Part shown: positions 11,230-29,103 of the stretch, one piece after another
Position numbering within the stretch: position 1 is the first letter of the stretch
Layout: the number at the start of each line of letters is the position of its first letter
Source of the DNA: Isoetes taiwanensis
Taxonomy: Eukaryota; Streptophyta; Lycopodiopsida; Isoetales; Isoetaceae
Direction: 5' to 3'
NCBI GenBank assembly: GCA_021234155.1
Contig: JAJEKV010000005.1
Coordinates: 3,087,647-3,151,646 of the forward strand
Length of the DNA stretch: 64,000 bases
Made by a program: the position numbers and the translations under genes
Notes under the pieces: generated by a model
What the model was told of the DNA's origin: nothing
What the model saw: only the letters and a program-made list of their open reading frames with translations
Databases searched by the model: none

Positions 11230-11660
11230 AGAAAGCCAAAAGGATTTGAATTGTTGAAGGAAGCTTTAACAAACGCCCCAGGCTTAACCCCCGCCGACCG
11301 GAGAAGGATAAGCTTGTAGCAGCAGTAAAGATAGCTACAAAGTGCGGTGCTTATGCAAGAAGAACGTGTGGTAGCGTATGATTCCGTGAAGATGAACGAC
11401 GCCAGACGCCACAATTCAACAACGCACGATCGGGGAGTTGCTTGCGGTTGTCGGGGCATTAAGAATATGGAGGCACTATCTCTTGGGAAGGAAGTTCCAA
11501 TTGGATACCGACCATCGAGCCTCCAATATGTATTCACGCAACCACACCTCAATCTGAGGCGGAGATGGATGGAGTTCCTCGAAGAATATGACTTTGATAT
11601 AGTCTACAAGCCGGGGAAGCTCAATGTGGTAGCGGATCGCTTTCAAGGCACCCCGACAAC
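11230..11660 (+). pseudogene. RNase H domain
   Basis: Removes the RNA strand during reverse transcription. LMQEERVVAYDSVKMNDA at about 11,350 corresponds to the block around the first acidic residues. DTDHRA near 11,505 in another frame, then SLQYVFTQPHLN, and RRRWMEFLEEYDFDIVYKPG from about 11,563 followed by KLNVVAD are the usual end of this domain in chromoviruses. Frame breaks separate the parts. Confidence 0.85.
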
Positions 11661-11829
11661 TAGAGTGCATTGCAGCGCCAATTTCAACGCTCTCGGCGAC
11701 TTTGGTAAGAAGATTGAAGAGTCCTTGCCAATGGATGTGGATTTGGGGAAGTATGGGTAAGCCTCTCTAAAGGAGGCTAGAGCAGGATAAAGAACGGGGA
11801 GGCCTTCAAGCATTATAAGAAGGAAGGCA

Positions 11830-12940
11830 ACTGTTATACCATAAGAACAAGTTGTGCGTGCAGAATCATCGGGTGTAAGGAAGTTGATCCTCCATGACAC
11901 GCGCTGCTTGACCCAATAGCTGGCCATGCGGGATTCATGAAAACATATTTCAAAGTCTTGCAGCAGCTATTATTAGCCAGGGGAATGAAGAAGCAAATAG
12001 CTTCGCTACATCAAGGAATGTCGGCTATGCCCGTGACGAAGGCGGAGCAGCTTAATTCGGGGGCATTAGAGCCATTAGCGGTTACCAAGCGCTAAGTGGG
12101 AGGTAATCGGCATGGATTTCATCCGCGGGACTCCCAAACGTGAGAGCAAGGATGCCTTGATGGTAGTGGTCGACAAGTTGTCAAAGATGGCACATTTTGT
12201 GCCTTGCGGGACCACGGAATCAGACTATGGATCTGACAAAGCTCTTCACCAAAGAGATCTTCGGGCTTCATGGCATGCCAAGGGAGATTATCTCCGGCAG
12301 AGATCCGAAGTTCATGAGTGCCTTTTGGCAAGACCTCTTTCGCGACGATTCAGACCAAGCTATCCATGAGCGGCGGTATCATCCTCTCGAGACGGATGGC
12401 CAAGCGGAGGCGGACCAACAGGATCTTAGAAGACATGCTCTGAAACTATATGCGGAATAAGCAAAGTATGTGGGAAGAATTCATTCACTTGGTGGAGTTT
12501 GCATACAATAGCACCAAAGCGAGGAATGCGTCCCGGATGTAGCCATTTATGATCAATTCACGACTATCGATTGCCTAACTCGGACACTTGGCACAACCAG
12601 TGTCAAAAAGTAGAAGTTTAGCGGCCGGATGTTGGCCGATATCACGGCGGCTTCGTGGAAGAAGTTCGAGGTTATCGCTAGCGGCAAGAAGTCGTCGAGA
12701 AAAGAGCATCGTAGACAAGCATCGAGCGGTCGAGAGAGTTCAAAGTTGGAGATGATGTTTGGCTCAAGATCAAGGTAAAAGCGGTGGCTTCGAGTTAGGA
12801 ATTGCAAGAAGCTTGCTCCAAGGTGGGCTGGACCCTTCAGAATAATCAAGAGAGTAGGTAATCAATCCTACAAGTTGGAATTGCCCGCACACCTAAAGAT
12901 CCATAAGGTCTTCCGTGAGTTTGTTGAAGAAGCATACTCC
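11830..12940 (+). pseudogene. Integrase with zinc-binding, DDE core and GPY/F parts
   Basis: Inserts the cDNA into the genome. A degenerate HHCC region lies near 11,880-12,050 (AGHAGFMKTYFKVL, ARGMKKQIASL). The catalytic core has WEVIGMDFIRGTP at about 12,102 (first Asp), KDALMVVVDKLSKMAHFVP, and GMPREIISGRDPKFMSAFW at about 12,268-12,325 (second Asp). The region expected to hold the Glu is broken. TDGQAE lies near 12,392. A GPY/F-type block, PRWAGPFRIIKRVGNQSYKL, starts near 12,821. Frames shift several times. Confidence 0.9.
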
Positions 12941-12944
12941 AAAT

Positions 12945-13140
12945 CCGGCAGAAGTCTTGGACACTCAACGTTGTTGGAAATGACGGAGGAAGCAGCTGGA
13001 AATAGTTCGAAATGATTCTTGATAGAGCTTTTAAGAAGACAAGGAGGTCAAATTCCTCCGATTACTTGGTCAAGTGGAAACACTTGCCGGTGGAAGCGCC
13101 ACGTGGGTACTTAAGAAAGATTTAGTAAAAGCGGTACCCA
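12945..13140 (+). pseudogene. Chromodomain-like C-terminus of pol
   Basis: After the GPY/F block the frames read EVLDTQR, then MILDRAFKKTRRSNSS and DYLVKWKHLPVE near 13,060-13,095. YLVKWK-LP-E is the core of chromodomains fused to integrase in chromoviruses, where it guides insertion to particular chromatin. One frame break follows the VE. Confidence 0.75.
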
Positions 13141-14068
13141 CAATTTATGGAGCAATGGGGCCGGCAAGGTCATCTCCGAAGAAATGGGCTCGAGCATGTC
13201 GATTTCGCGTGGGTTAATTCTTGTATAGATTAATCTCGCGCATGCAACCTATGCTTGGTATGGGTCGCATCTTGCTTTGTCTGCAGATGATGAGACCACT
13301 CACGGTGATCTCTAGGGCGTGGTGTAATGTCAATGTAGGCATGACCGCGTTTCCGCTTTAGGCGAGTGGAAGGTAGATTAGAAAGTCTACTTGTCCCGTC
13401 CCACGAGGAAGGAGGCGACCTCGAGAGAAAGAGGCTCATTAAGGAATGCATTGATAGGGAAAAGCACCTTTAGCCCCATATATGCTTTGATAGGAGGAAT
13501 CCATCCTTCCATTTGCGAAGGATATCCTCCACGTTGGGCAACTAGAGGTGTAGGCATGAGTGGCATATAGGCATATAGGCTATCTCCACGGCCATTATGG
13601 AAGATTCATCCTCTTCCTGTAGGAGATTAGCCATGCATTCATGTAGATAGGTGGGTTGGTCACCATATAACCAAAATTTATTAAAAAATAAAAGCGGTAC
13701 TAGCGTGGTGTCGACACAGAGGCGGTGAGAGAGCTCCGGGAGGGCAAGGGAGGTCGAACTCACGAAGACTTACAACACAAGTTTTGTTGGAATGTGTTGC
13801 AAGGAATGAAGAGTACCTCGGACGAGAATTATAGATATGAAATGTTGAAATTTAGTCTAACTTAAGATAGTGAATAACTTGTTAATGGTGTTATGAATTG
13901 ATAAGTATTCCATAATATAATAACGTAATAATGTTCTAAAAGTAATTACCTTAGAGTAATCGCGATAAATGTATAAAGATTATATTGTAGGTATCCGTTG
14001 ATTGCGGGTTGCGGGTTAGGAAGATCCCAAGGTGGGGAGACCCGATCTTTGCCGGACGACATCATTTC
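13141..14068 (+). other. 3' internal non-coding region of the retrotransposon
   Basis: About 0.9 kb between the end of pol and the polypurine tract. Short open frames on the minus strand lack recognisable motifs. It becomes AT-rich after 13,830. Confidence 0.55.
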
Positions 14069-14081
14069 AAGGTGGGGAGAA
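14069..14081 (+). other. Polypurine tract
   Basis: AAGGTGGGGAGAA directly abuts the 3' LTR. This is the usual primer site for plus-strand DNA synthesis. A similar AAGGTGGGGAGA occurs about 40 bases upstream. Confidence 0.8.
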
Positions 14082-15648
14082 TGTGGCGTTCCAAAGCCAC
14101 GATATCTCCTCGGGGCGTACATTATCTTTGCGCCGCAGCCATACCGCCACCCCCGATTGGCGTGTAATGCATAGCGGATAGCCGGTAAAGTAGCCCTAGG
14201 GGCAACTTGCTAGGAGTGTTCATATATTATTAATGTGCACATGTGCACATTAATGAGAACACACCTTTCCATGTTGGCATATTTTGCCACCTAGCCACTA
14301 AAGGCAAGTGGGGCCTTTCAATTATCCCACATGCCAAATTGGGTAATTGGAAACCCTAGCCTAAACCCCATGTCTATTTAGGGTAGGAAAACCCTAGCTT
14401 GCTAGTTTTTTAGTCCTTAGGGTTTTAGAGCTTCGGTTTTGGCTGCCCGAGGAGCCAAAACCCGCCTCCAGAGCGCCCAAGCCCAATTAGCCATCGGTTT
14501 CCACTGAATTCGATCAGCTCGGCCCGGGATGGTTGAACTTCGAGTCGGGAGGAGCCACTCAAGGATCGGTATTTGGTCAATTTAATAGCTTAAACCGTCT
14601 TCTAGTCATAGAATCGGTAGGTTTAGACTATTAAATTGCCCATAGTAGTTATCTAGATCTTAGATCTCGGACACTAACTAAAGAACCTAACTCTATGATT
14701 GGATCTAGTTCTTTAGTTCTTCTGTGATATATTTGGACGATGTATTTCTGTGAACTCCTTGTATTGGGAAGGGGGGTAGAGGCCCTAAAGCTTGTAGTTG
14801 ATGCTCCTAGAGTAGCCTCTCTAGCACACTGTAGATTCGGCCTGTGTACAAGAGCCACACCTGGTTGTGGGTGAAGGGGCGGCCCGGCTAAGAAGGAGAT
14901 TCATGTCTGATTCTTGAGCGATCCCCACGGTGTGTAAAGCCTACAGGGGATCATTGTGACTAGGTCGATGGCTTACCACCGAAAGTGCGGGTAAGGCATG
15001 GGCTCGAACTGCAGTGAAGTGGTGTACACTTTCCGGTGGGTTCGGTCGAATCGAGGCGGTGGCCCTCTAGTCACCTTGAGTCAGCATGTAGATCTCTGGA
15101 GGGAGTGATCCCTACCTGCCCCATCGGGACTGGGATGATGACCCCAGGAATAGCCCTTCTGGCTATGCACCCGGCGGGCTACAGTCAGGTCCCAACACTT
15201 TTCAGCCTACTCTGCAAAGTGTGCACAGGAGGGGCGGATGGAGTGGACAACCCTATGCCATGTTCTTATGCCAGCCAAATCCATTGCCATGAATTACGTC
15301 CCATAGCGAACTCACGGAGACCCAAGCCGTCGATCATCCTTTGAGTCTGAGCCTTGGGTAGGATCCCCTATGTGATGTCTTGATCTTTGTCTATCTTGAT
15401 ATGAGGAGGACCATCCTTCGAGATGGTCCCGGGGATGTTGATGTATGTGCTCTTGACATGTATGTTTTAAGCTTCCGCGACTAGGTAGGCCACGAGGGAG
15501 GCGGGGTAGAATGACACCTTCACTCTTCCCAGACTTCGTTCACGGGTGCGGTGATATGTGGAGGGCCACTGTCGGCATGGAGTGGTGTGGGGAAGAACTC
15601 CTGTTTGTATCACGGTGAGTGCAGGTATACGAGTAGAGGGCGTCCGCG
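14082..15648 (+). repeat. 3' long terminal repeat
   Basis: Starts TGTGGCG and ends GTCCGCG where the 5' LTR has GTCCGCA. The duplication GGATA follows, so the last base before it looks like a CAG triplet read as CGG. It keeps the 26-bp palindrome at 14,229-14,254. Differences from the 5' LTR are clustered rather than spread evenly. Confidence 0.92.
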
Positions 15649-15653
15649 GGATA

Positions 15654-18520
15654 GGGAAAATATTTCCAAAAACTTTAAAATTTGGAGTTAAACCAAATGC
15701 TCCTGAAGTGCTTAACAATACGTCTCTTGAAGTGCTTAGCAATACGTCTCTGTTCAAAAATTTGGATATTGGAACATGCTTAGAAAACATTTCAACTAGC
15801 AAAAGAGTATAAACTGATCTTTAGCGAAAAAAAACACATGTGAGCCTATCTTTTAAAAGGAACTTCTAGTATATTAAGACAACAGAAGGATAGCGTTACT
15901 TCATATACTGCTGACCAGACCGTTTTATCCTGTTTTAACAGTATTATAACTTTAACAGTATTATAACTTATAAGTTTCCAAGCAAAACATCAAATTTACT
16001 TGTCTCAAATAAGGTTTTTCTGCGCAAAAATAGCCTGACGTTGCAACTTACTTCTACTGCATTCAAAATTCAGAAATAGATGTGACCTGAACAGTTTGAA
16101 AACAAGCTTTTGCTCACAAAAGTTGACCTCGTTTTTGACAGATAGAAACATCATTGAATGACTTCTTCTTGCAGATAATACATTTATCCGAGTGCTTCAT
16201 GCTAGTGAAAGCAAAAAGAGAAGGTAGAAGAAACTCCGGTTACCTGCAGCCAAACAAATCAAACATTAGCCTAATGAGGGTAATGAAGAAATGGCTAGCA
16301 GGTAAGCATTGAAGTTTCTTGGCTCATCGCCTTTCAACCTGATACTATAGATGAAAATCGTATCATAATGACCACGAATCATAAATATTCATTACGTATT
16401 GTAAAGGATAAGTAGAGTTTAGATAAACTTCTGGCTTGTACTACCATTTCAAATCTTGATCTTGCATCTTTGGAGCATATGCCATCCATGTTGCCAGTAA
16501 AAGAAATCGTAGAACAATAGTATACAAGACCTCTAGCAATCATAAATTACAACAAAAGTGCTTTACTGTAGTTAAATAGCAGAATTAATTCTATTTTACA
16601 CAAGCAAGCATGCTTACATATGTGCATACGTTCAAGGACCATTCCCTTTATGTTTTTCAATATGAACATGCATAACAGTAAGCAAAACCTGATTCAAAGA
16701 AGGGACTTCTCCATTAGCCGATTTGTGCTCATGGCTTGGTGTAGTGTTGATCATGCTCCTTGCCTTTAGAACGTGAGATCCAGAACTGGTATTTGATGTC
16801 AAATCCTGAAGGCTCTCAACCACAGGCTGTCTGCTAAAGATCATTTTCTTCTTAGCAACAATGCCAATTCCATCGTTCTTCCCAATAAAATGGTAACTAA
16901 CATCTGCTGCTAGAAATCCAGCTTCATGGGTTTCATATTGAAAAAACCTTTATGCATTGCCATATGGAAATTGTACAAACTAGATTCACAAGAAAGCACT
17001 CAAATGATGTGGTTTCATTTCCTTTGTACAGAGATAAATTGCCAAGAGCCACTGAAGGCAGAATAACCTTGCTGTGTGTTATGAGGAAGATGGCTTAGGT
17101 ATAAATCAAGCATAAGGCTCATGCATCGGCTCATGCGCCAATCTCTCACACATGTATTCCTGCCTCACAGTAATGCTATTTTAATTTCAAAGCAAACGAA
17201 GACTCAAGTTACCTGCCAGTACTGTTATCCAAACGGCTGCTACAGTGTACCATATGTACATAAAACTAGTAAAATGTCATTACTCCTTCAAATGTAGATT
17301 TAGCCTTAGCTGTTGCAGCGTGTTCTAGTGGCCGATTTCGTATATATGAAGAGACGTCAAAGAGCCCTAAAAAAAGCCATTAAATTACCCTTGTCTTTTT
17401 GTAGGCCTTTGCATAGGCCATTAAATGCAAACTTTATCATGTAGCCATGTACAATGGTCGTCAATAATTTCTATGGGGTAGAAAACGCAATGCTACAAGC
17501 AAATATTTATGCTCACCTTCTATATTCTGCCAAAAGGTACGTTCAAAGTCAAGGGTGGAAAGGTAGGTGCATTTATGGGATACCATAGCCTAATGAAATT
17601 ATTCAATAGTCACGAGTGTATGCCCCATATTAAATCATATTGTTACAAATAATGTACAAGTTAAAGTTTACGTATTAAAAATTAAAAGAATATTCGCTAT
17701 CAAAAATGTTTTTCTATAGGTGGAGCTTTAACTTACAAGTATTGTTGACCTTTCTCGAACTTTATAAGAGCTCTATATGCTACATGTTCCACATGGCCGT
17801 TCAAAATGTCATTTAGAAAGAAACCTATGGACATAAATCTTGGATGTCTAGTCACCTGCAAGGTGTCAAAAACTATTTTCCAATTGTAATGTTAGAATAA
17901 CAAAGTTCATTTGTGATACCATACTTCATAATATTATGGCTAAAAGTGTAGACCCCTAGAAGGGGACTATGGTGCTACGCCCATATCATACTTAATGTAA
18001 TGCTAATATCCTCCTGGGTGCCAAGCTAAATATCGTTAAACCAATAGACTATATGGGTTAATAAGACAATCTGCCTAAACCATGGTCATCATTATGGGTC
18101 CCCTTATTTATCTTCTATGATCCAAAAGTGGCAACGTCATATCAACATGCCTTATTGGTGTATAATCCACCATGCATTCCCAAATAATATTAGTATCCCA
18201 TGACAATGCATTTTCCTTGGTACATAGGTTATTCAATAAGTGAGACTTAAAGATTTTTAGAGGTCTCATGTCATAAAAGAATGTTAAACCTTCTGTTGCA
18301 TCCACAGAATACTGTCCAACAACAACTGCAACCTTCGGATATTATAGAAATGCATCATTTTTATGTACACACGCCAGAATAGGGTGATTTTAACCTGCTT
18401 AAGGTAAAATCTTAGGGCAATGTTATTCCCATAGTCAAAAGATATCTCTGAATTTAAAAGTTCTAGCATAATCAATTAAGCCCAAGCCAGCCATTGGATA
18501 TATATGTATATATTTATATA
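15654..18520 (-). repeat. Left arm of a giant inverted repeat (family 1, minus orientation)
   Basis: The reverse complement of this arm matches the right arm at three checked places: next to the palindrome (18,420-18,484 against 18,557-18,660), an exon-like segment (16,632-16,840 against 19,850-20,020), and the TTTGGCTGCAGGTAACCGG region (16,235-16,300 against 21,190-21,275). Similarity is partial, so this is an old divergent copy in head-to-head orientation. The boundary next to the retrotransposon is approximate. A 26-bp tandem duplication lies at about 15,705-15,757. Confidence 0.75.
16632..16935 (-). pseudogene. Exon-like coding segment in left arm, unrecognised
   Basis: The minus strand reads open from a possible acceptor TTTCTAGCAG near 16,915 through SYHFIGKNDGIGIVAKKK and SRQPVVESLQDL to PSLNQ followed by GT. 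The counterpart at 19,850-20,020 (plus) reads MQDVVSKAS ... LINTSSTNLN, recognisably similar but diverged. I do not recognise the family. Conservation between arms suggests a real ancestral exon captured in, or belonging to, the repeated element. Confidence 0.45.
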
Positions 18521-18556
18521 TATATAAATATATACATATATATCCAATGGCTGGCT
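18485..18556. repeat. 72-bp perfect palindrome at the inverted-repeat centre
   Basis: Every base from 18,485 pairs with its partner to 18,556, with no spacer. The ends are AGCCAGCCATTGG and its complement, and the middle is TA-rich with ATATACATATAT words. It is the symmetry point of the head-to-head arms. Confidence 0.95.
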
Positions 18557-19849
18557 CAGGCTTAACTGATTATGCTAGAATTTTTGATTGAGAACTTTTT
18601 CTAGTATAATGACATAACTTACTATTGGCCGATCATTACCCATAACATTGCACTAAGCTCTCGGTGGCACATAGTAGTGATTTATTGGGTACCATTTAGA
18701 ACTGGTGTTAGATCTACTGAAAAGCATTTGCATAAGCCTTGGACCTTTGCATTATTTGTAAAATGATTGTTATTGCTCTTAACTAGTTGGAATCTAGTAA
18801 CTTATGGAGGTGGAGTGACCCCATTGGACACATATCTTGCGCTGAATCACATGCAGTGGCACAGTCTGTGCAAGGCAATCTAGTGCAGCTCAACTTTGTC
18901 AAATACCCCTTGTGGGCAATTTAGATATATGGAGCACACAACTCTTTGGTGCATGGCATATCATGCCAATCGATGCAATATTTAGGAACATGAGAAGTTA
19001 CAAGGGTTGTTGACTAAATTCCAAGGTATGCAATTTGGTTTCCAAATGTCCTTTTATTTAAAACAAGAGGCTTTCACTTTCACGTTTATCATGCATTGAC
19101 TTTCATGCATGCACATTCTTTATAAGAAAAGGCATGTTTGCCACTTGTCTTTCTCAAGTAAAAGTCACTTGCATGCATAACTTTTTGTATGTCATTCTAC
19201 TTTTGACACCAATTTGGGTTTTGGATGGAAGAGCTAGCTACGTATGCTAAGTTTTGCATATCTTTTGAATTAGCCTTTGGCTGGTTAATGGGTTGCCATA
19301 TTGCCACACGTAGTTATATGCCTTATTGTTTGCTATCTTGCAATTTTTGTGACTAATTTAGAATATTTACTTGAAATATCATATATGGGAACTTTCCTTT
19401 AAGTTTGACATTATGGAGGCGGCATACTTGAGTAAGCAAAGGATGCATGGCTTATTAAAGCCAATTGTTCACGCTTGGTCCTCTCAAAGCGTGCTCTATC
19501 AAATTACTAGGGGTTGAGAATCTTTAATTCAGTGGTCACCGAATATATGAGGAGTATCTATGCACCAACTTTTTCGGTGCCTTTATACAATTCACATTTT
19601 TTATTCTTGTATTTTCTATGTGAACGTGGACATTATGACCTTGCAAACCTAGATTCTTGAATGACGATTTTAGGGTTTCAGAGCAGCAGGCAAGAAACGG
19701 CGGTGCTGTACAACCAGAGGCTACGATTTTTTAGCAGAAGCATGGGAATGAAAACGACTACATGATTCTACATGCTTACATGGTACGAGTTGATTCTCAG
19801 AATCGTCCCACGATTTATCTTTAAATATGATTTGCATAGTCAACATAGG

Positions 19850-20060
19850 CCTTGCAGGATGTAGTATCTAAGGCATCACTTTCTTCTGAAATGATGGGTG
19901 ATACAAGGCGGGAGAAGGATTTAATCAATACTTCATCTACAAATTTGAACATTTGTGATGCTGTTACTTGTCATTTGGGTGAAGCTCCGCATTTGAGCAA
20001 AAGCAAGATCTTTATGAGCGATGGCGCCCTCTGGCGACGTAGCCTCACGATACAATGAGA
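19850..20060 (+). pseudogene. Exon-like segment in copy A, unrecognised
   Basis: Open frame MQDVVSKASLSSEMMG ... LGEAPHLSKSKIFMSDG, preceded by GCCTTGCAG, which may be an acceptor. It is present in copy B at 24,240-24,430 and, diverged, in the left arm. After the shared part the two copies differ by frame-shifting changes at CTG/CAG triplets. Confidence 0.4.
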
Positions 20061-21244
20061 AGGATAGAGGGCATGGATGCTTGCCCTCGCCATGCTCGAT
20101 AATCTTCCTTAATGCTAGCATGAGGTCGCATAGAAGCTGTTAAACTTTGTTGAAACGAGCATTGCATAGTTCTTGCACGTAGCACTTTACATGGCGGAAT
20201 AAATTTCCTTTGCACTTGAAAGCAAGGATCTTTGGCGATACTTGAGCGGTGAGCATTCTATCTGCAACAAAGTAATGTGGCGAGATCGGAACAATCTTTC
20301 AACATAAATCCGGAAAGGCGGATATTACGGAAAAGCTTGTGGTTCTTTGGATTTGAGTGTAACTTTTAGGCAAGAAACGATGAAGAACATGGGGATCTTA
20401 CAAATACATCGGTTGTTACGAGATGCCATGGAAGTTAAAAGCCAAGTCAACATTTGAACTACTAAAAGCGGCAACATTTGAGTTCAAGGAGGCGTCTTAA
20501 CCAGTTTTTATGCATTTTGCTTAAAGGTTTAGCAACAAATGCAACTAAAATCTTTGAAAGGGTGGTAAAACAATTTATTCGAATACCTTATATTTGTGAT
20601 TATGCTACTATTATTTGGATGTATGTCTTTATCTGTTTGAAAAACTTTCACGGACCTTGGAGTGTTTATGTCTATCAAAACATTTACCACGATAAATTCT
20701 TGCTTGGGCCATCTTGCAATAAGCGAAAAAGGCGATTTGTTGTAATGGATGCTTATTTCGGGACGTTTTCACCTTAGCATATAGCTTTGCCTAGACTATC
20801 CCTTTTTACAAGAAATGGTTATTCTGGAATAGACGCCATATCCATTGGTTACGCTCTAGAAACGATACTCTAATCTATTTCAGAGAATGTTCACAATAAG
20901 ATAATGCTATGGCCATATTGCCATGAGAAAGAGTTTATATGTTGTAAAAGATGCTTATTGCAGGAAGTTTTTTCTCACCTTGGCATGTAACTTAGCGTAG
21001 ACTAGTTATGTTTTATGAGAAAGCAGTTACTCTGGAATAGATGCCATGTCCATTGGTACTTTGCTCTAAAATGGGATTCTAATCTATTTACGTAGAGTAA
21101 TGTCTGAAGTATCTTCTAACCTTCAAAAGGATTTGTCACTTTTACTTGTTGAATTTGGTTGAAGGGCTAAATGCCATGAGACTCTATTGCTTACACCTTT
21201 AGCCATTTCTTCATTACCTGTTTAGGCTAATGTTTGATTTGTTT

Positions 21245-21450
21245 GGCTGCGGGTAACCGGAGTTTCATCTACCAACTCTTTATATTTTGATGTTTACGAA
21301 AGCAAGGAGCACTTTCGGATGACAAAATCAGCAAATGGAAATATTTCAGTGACATTTTGACCATCAGGAAAGATCTCTCCTTTCTTGTACATAGACTTGT
21401 GTTTAAAAAGATCAAGGGATATAATTTTCCCAAATTTATCTGCTGTAAAT
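21245..21450 (+). pseudogene. Second exon-like segment in copy A, unrecognised
   Basis: Follows TTTGTTTGGCTGCGGG, which in the left arm reads GCTGCAGG, a plausible acceptor. Contains SSTNSLYFDVYESKEHFRM and LSFLVHRLVFKKIKGYNFP. The frame is open in copy B (25,628-25,849) but broken here by CAG-type differences. Family unknown. Confidence 0.4.
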
Positions 21451-22817
21451 ACAACATTAGGCATCAAATGTTATATAAGCATGAAAAACTTGATATTTTA
21501 CCACAAGAAAAAAAGGGGGGTGGTTTCTCATTCCATCATCGGCTGCAATAATATTTTGGCCAGTATGACTTATATTTGCTATCATTTTCCATGGCATTAG
21601 TGCTGGTGATATGCTACAGCATGTTCTAAATGAAAATATTTTATGAATGATAATTCGGAAGTGATTGTTCTTTCTATCTTAAATCTGATTTGACTGTTGG
21701 CATTATCATTGTCCCACTCTTTAGAATGAACCGTATTTTGGGCACCAAGCATGTGTATTTACAAATACGTGATTTGATGTTTTGGAATGGTATTGTTTGT
21801 TCATGAACAAGTGATAGGATCTATAAGGTTGTCCCAATATACAAGTGGAGCTGATAAGTCTGCCTGACCAAGGATATCCTTGGTAAGGTTAGATGTCTGA
21901 ACCTTGTCTTCGTACAGGGCTAGGGCTTGTTATATATTCTGTGATTTCAGCTTACTGGTTTAACCAGTAGGGATCTTATGGATCTTAGCATTTGTTTTTT
22001 GAACAATTACAGTACTATTTGCATTGATTCTTTTGAAAGCTGTTAACATCACTCTGATTTTCAGGAAATGGCCAAGGAAAATCCAAAAGAAACATTGATC
22101 AAAGGCAATAACAACATGATGGCAAATTAGACGATATAAAATTCTGAAATTATGGACTGCGGACATGATTATATTTGGCTGGACAGGCTGGACAGCTCCG
22201 CGTCAAAATGTAAAACAATTTTAACATGCATTCTCCTGAGGTAATCACATCCATACAAGATTTTATTTGTAGGCTTGGTATTATGATGAATACAACATTG
22301 TTTCAATGCCCGCTATGGCATTACATGATATGCAATGATCAATGATCATACTATCTGAGACTATGGTTTTGAAACAATGACAGAGTTTGTGTGCTTACCC
22401 TGGTTGAAAATAAACAAGTGCATTTCATTTGTTTGCTTCCTTATTATGAAACAGGGAATTTATAGACATAAAAAGGCATCCCCTTGGATTTACCATGGAG
22501 ATGAATATACACTGTACAGAGACTATGTGCACACCCTTGTATTTTGTGAGCATTCCAGTTTTTTCTGAAACATTGTGCTTCCTTGATACGAGCAGAGCAT
22601 ATGGAGACAAGCAAGGGGCATCCCCTTGGTTTTAACATGGAGATTGGTATACAAAGATTTAAGGATGCTGATTTCACTCCTTTTCGATGCAATGCGGTAT
22701 GGTAATATCACTTTCATGAGCTCAAATTATCTTTGGTGAGTCTATCGTTTCAATCCTTACATTAATGTATTTAATATTGGAGGACATATTCCAATAGGAA
22801 GACATAGGTTGTGGGGT

Positions 22818-22841
22818 GGGTCCCTATGTATATAGGGACCC
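22818..22841. repeat. Terminal hairpin of family 1
   Basis: GGGTCCCTAT and ATAGGGACCC arms of 10 bases enclose GTAT. It lies about 65 bases before the family 1 3' end. Family 2 has CCCTATGG..CATAGGG hairpins in the matching place (37,153-37,175 and 37,662-37,685). Confidence 0.8.
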
Positions 22842-22905
22842 CTCCATCTCCCTATATACTAAAAGCAGGGACTCTACCTCACTTCCCGGAAGGAGGTAGG
22901 CAAAA

Positions 22906-29010
<6,105 letters not shown>

Positions 29011-29015
29011 ATATA

Positions 29016-29099
<84 letters not shown>
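29011..29099. repeat. (TA)n microsatellite
   Basis: About 89 bases of nearly pure TA separating two unrelated blocks. Confidence 0.95.

Positions 29100-29103
<4 letters not shown>

Larger units (their letters stand above)
2513..15653 (+). mobile_element. Complete Ty3/gypsy chromovirus LTR retrotransposon
   Basis: A 13.1-kb insertion bounded by the 5-bp duplication GGATA at 2513-2517 and 15649-15653. It has two LTRs starting TGTG (the 5' copy ends in CA), a primer-binding site after the 5' LTR, a purine-rich tract before the 3' LTR, and pol in the order protease, RT, RNase H, integrase, which is diagnostic of Ty3/gypsy. A GPY/F module and a chromodomain-like end place it among chromoviruses. 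Long stretches of the LTRs are identical, which suggests a fairly young insertion. All reading frames are nevertheless interrupted, many times at or near CAG/CTG triplets. As the sequence stands it could not make its proteins. Whether that is real decay or sequence error is discussed in the findings. Confidence 0.95.
18521..22905 (+). repeat. Repeat family 1, copy A (right arm)
   Basis: A 4.4-kb unit starting at CCAATGGCTGGCTCAGGC after the palindrome and ending in TCCCGGAAGGAGGTAGGCAAAAATT next to (TA)n. It is nearly identical to copy B (offset about 4393) over 18,544-21,935. Near its end is a perfect hairpin (22,818-22,841) and the terminal signature shared with family 2. No transposase is seen, so it is likely non-autonomous or degenerate. 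Confidence 0.85.

Noticed and set aside
22444-22717. Overlapping minus frames of 61-82 codons
   Set aside because: They overlap a diverged local duplication (CATCCCCTTGG words) and have no motif.
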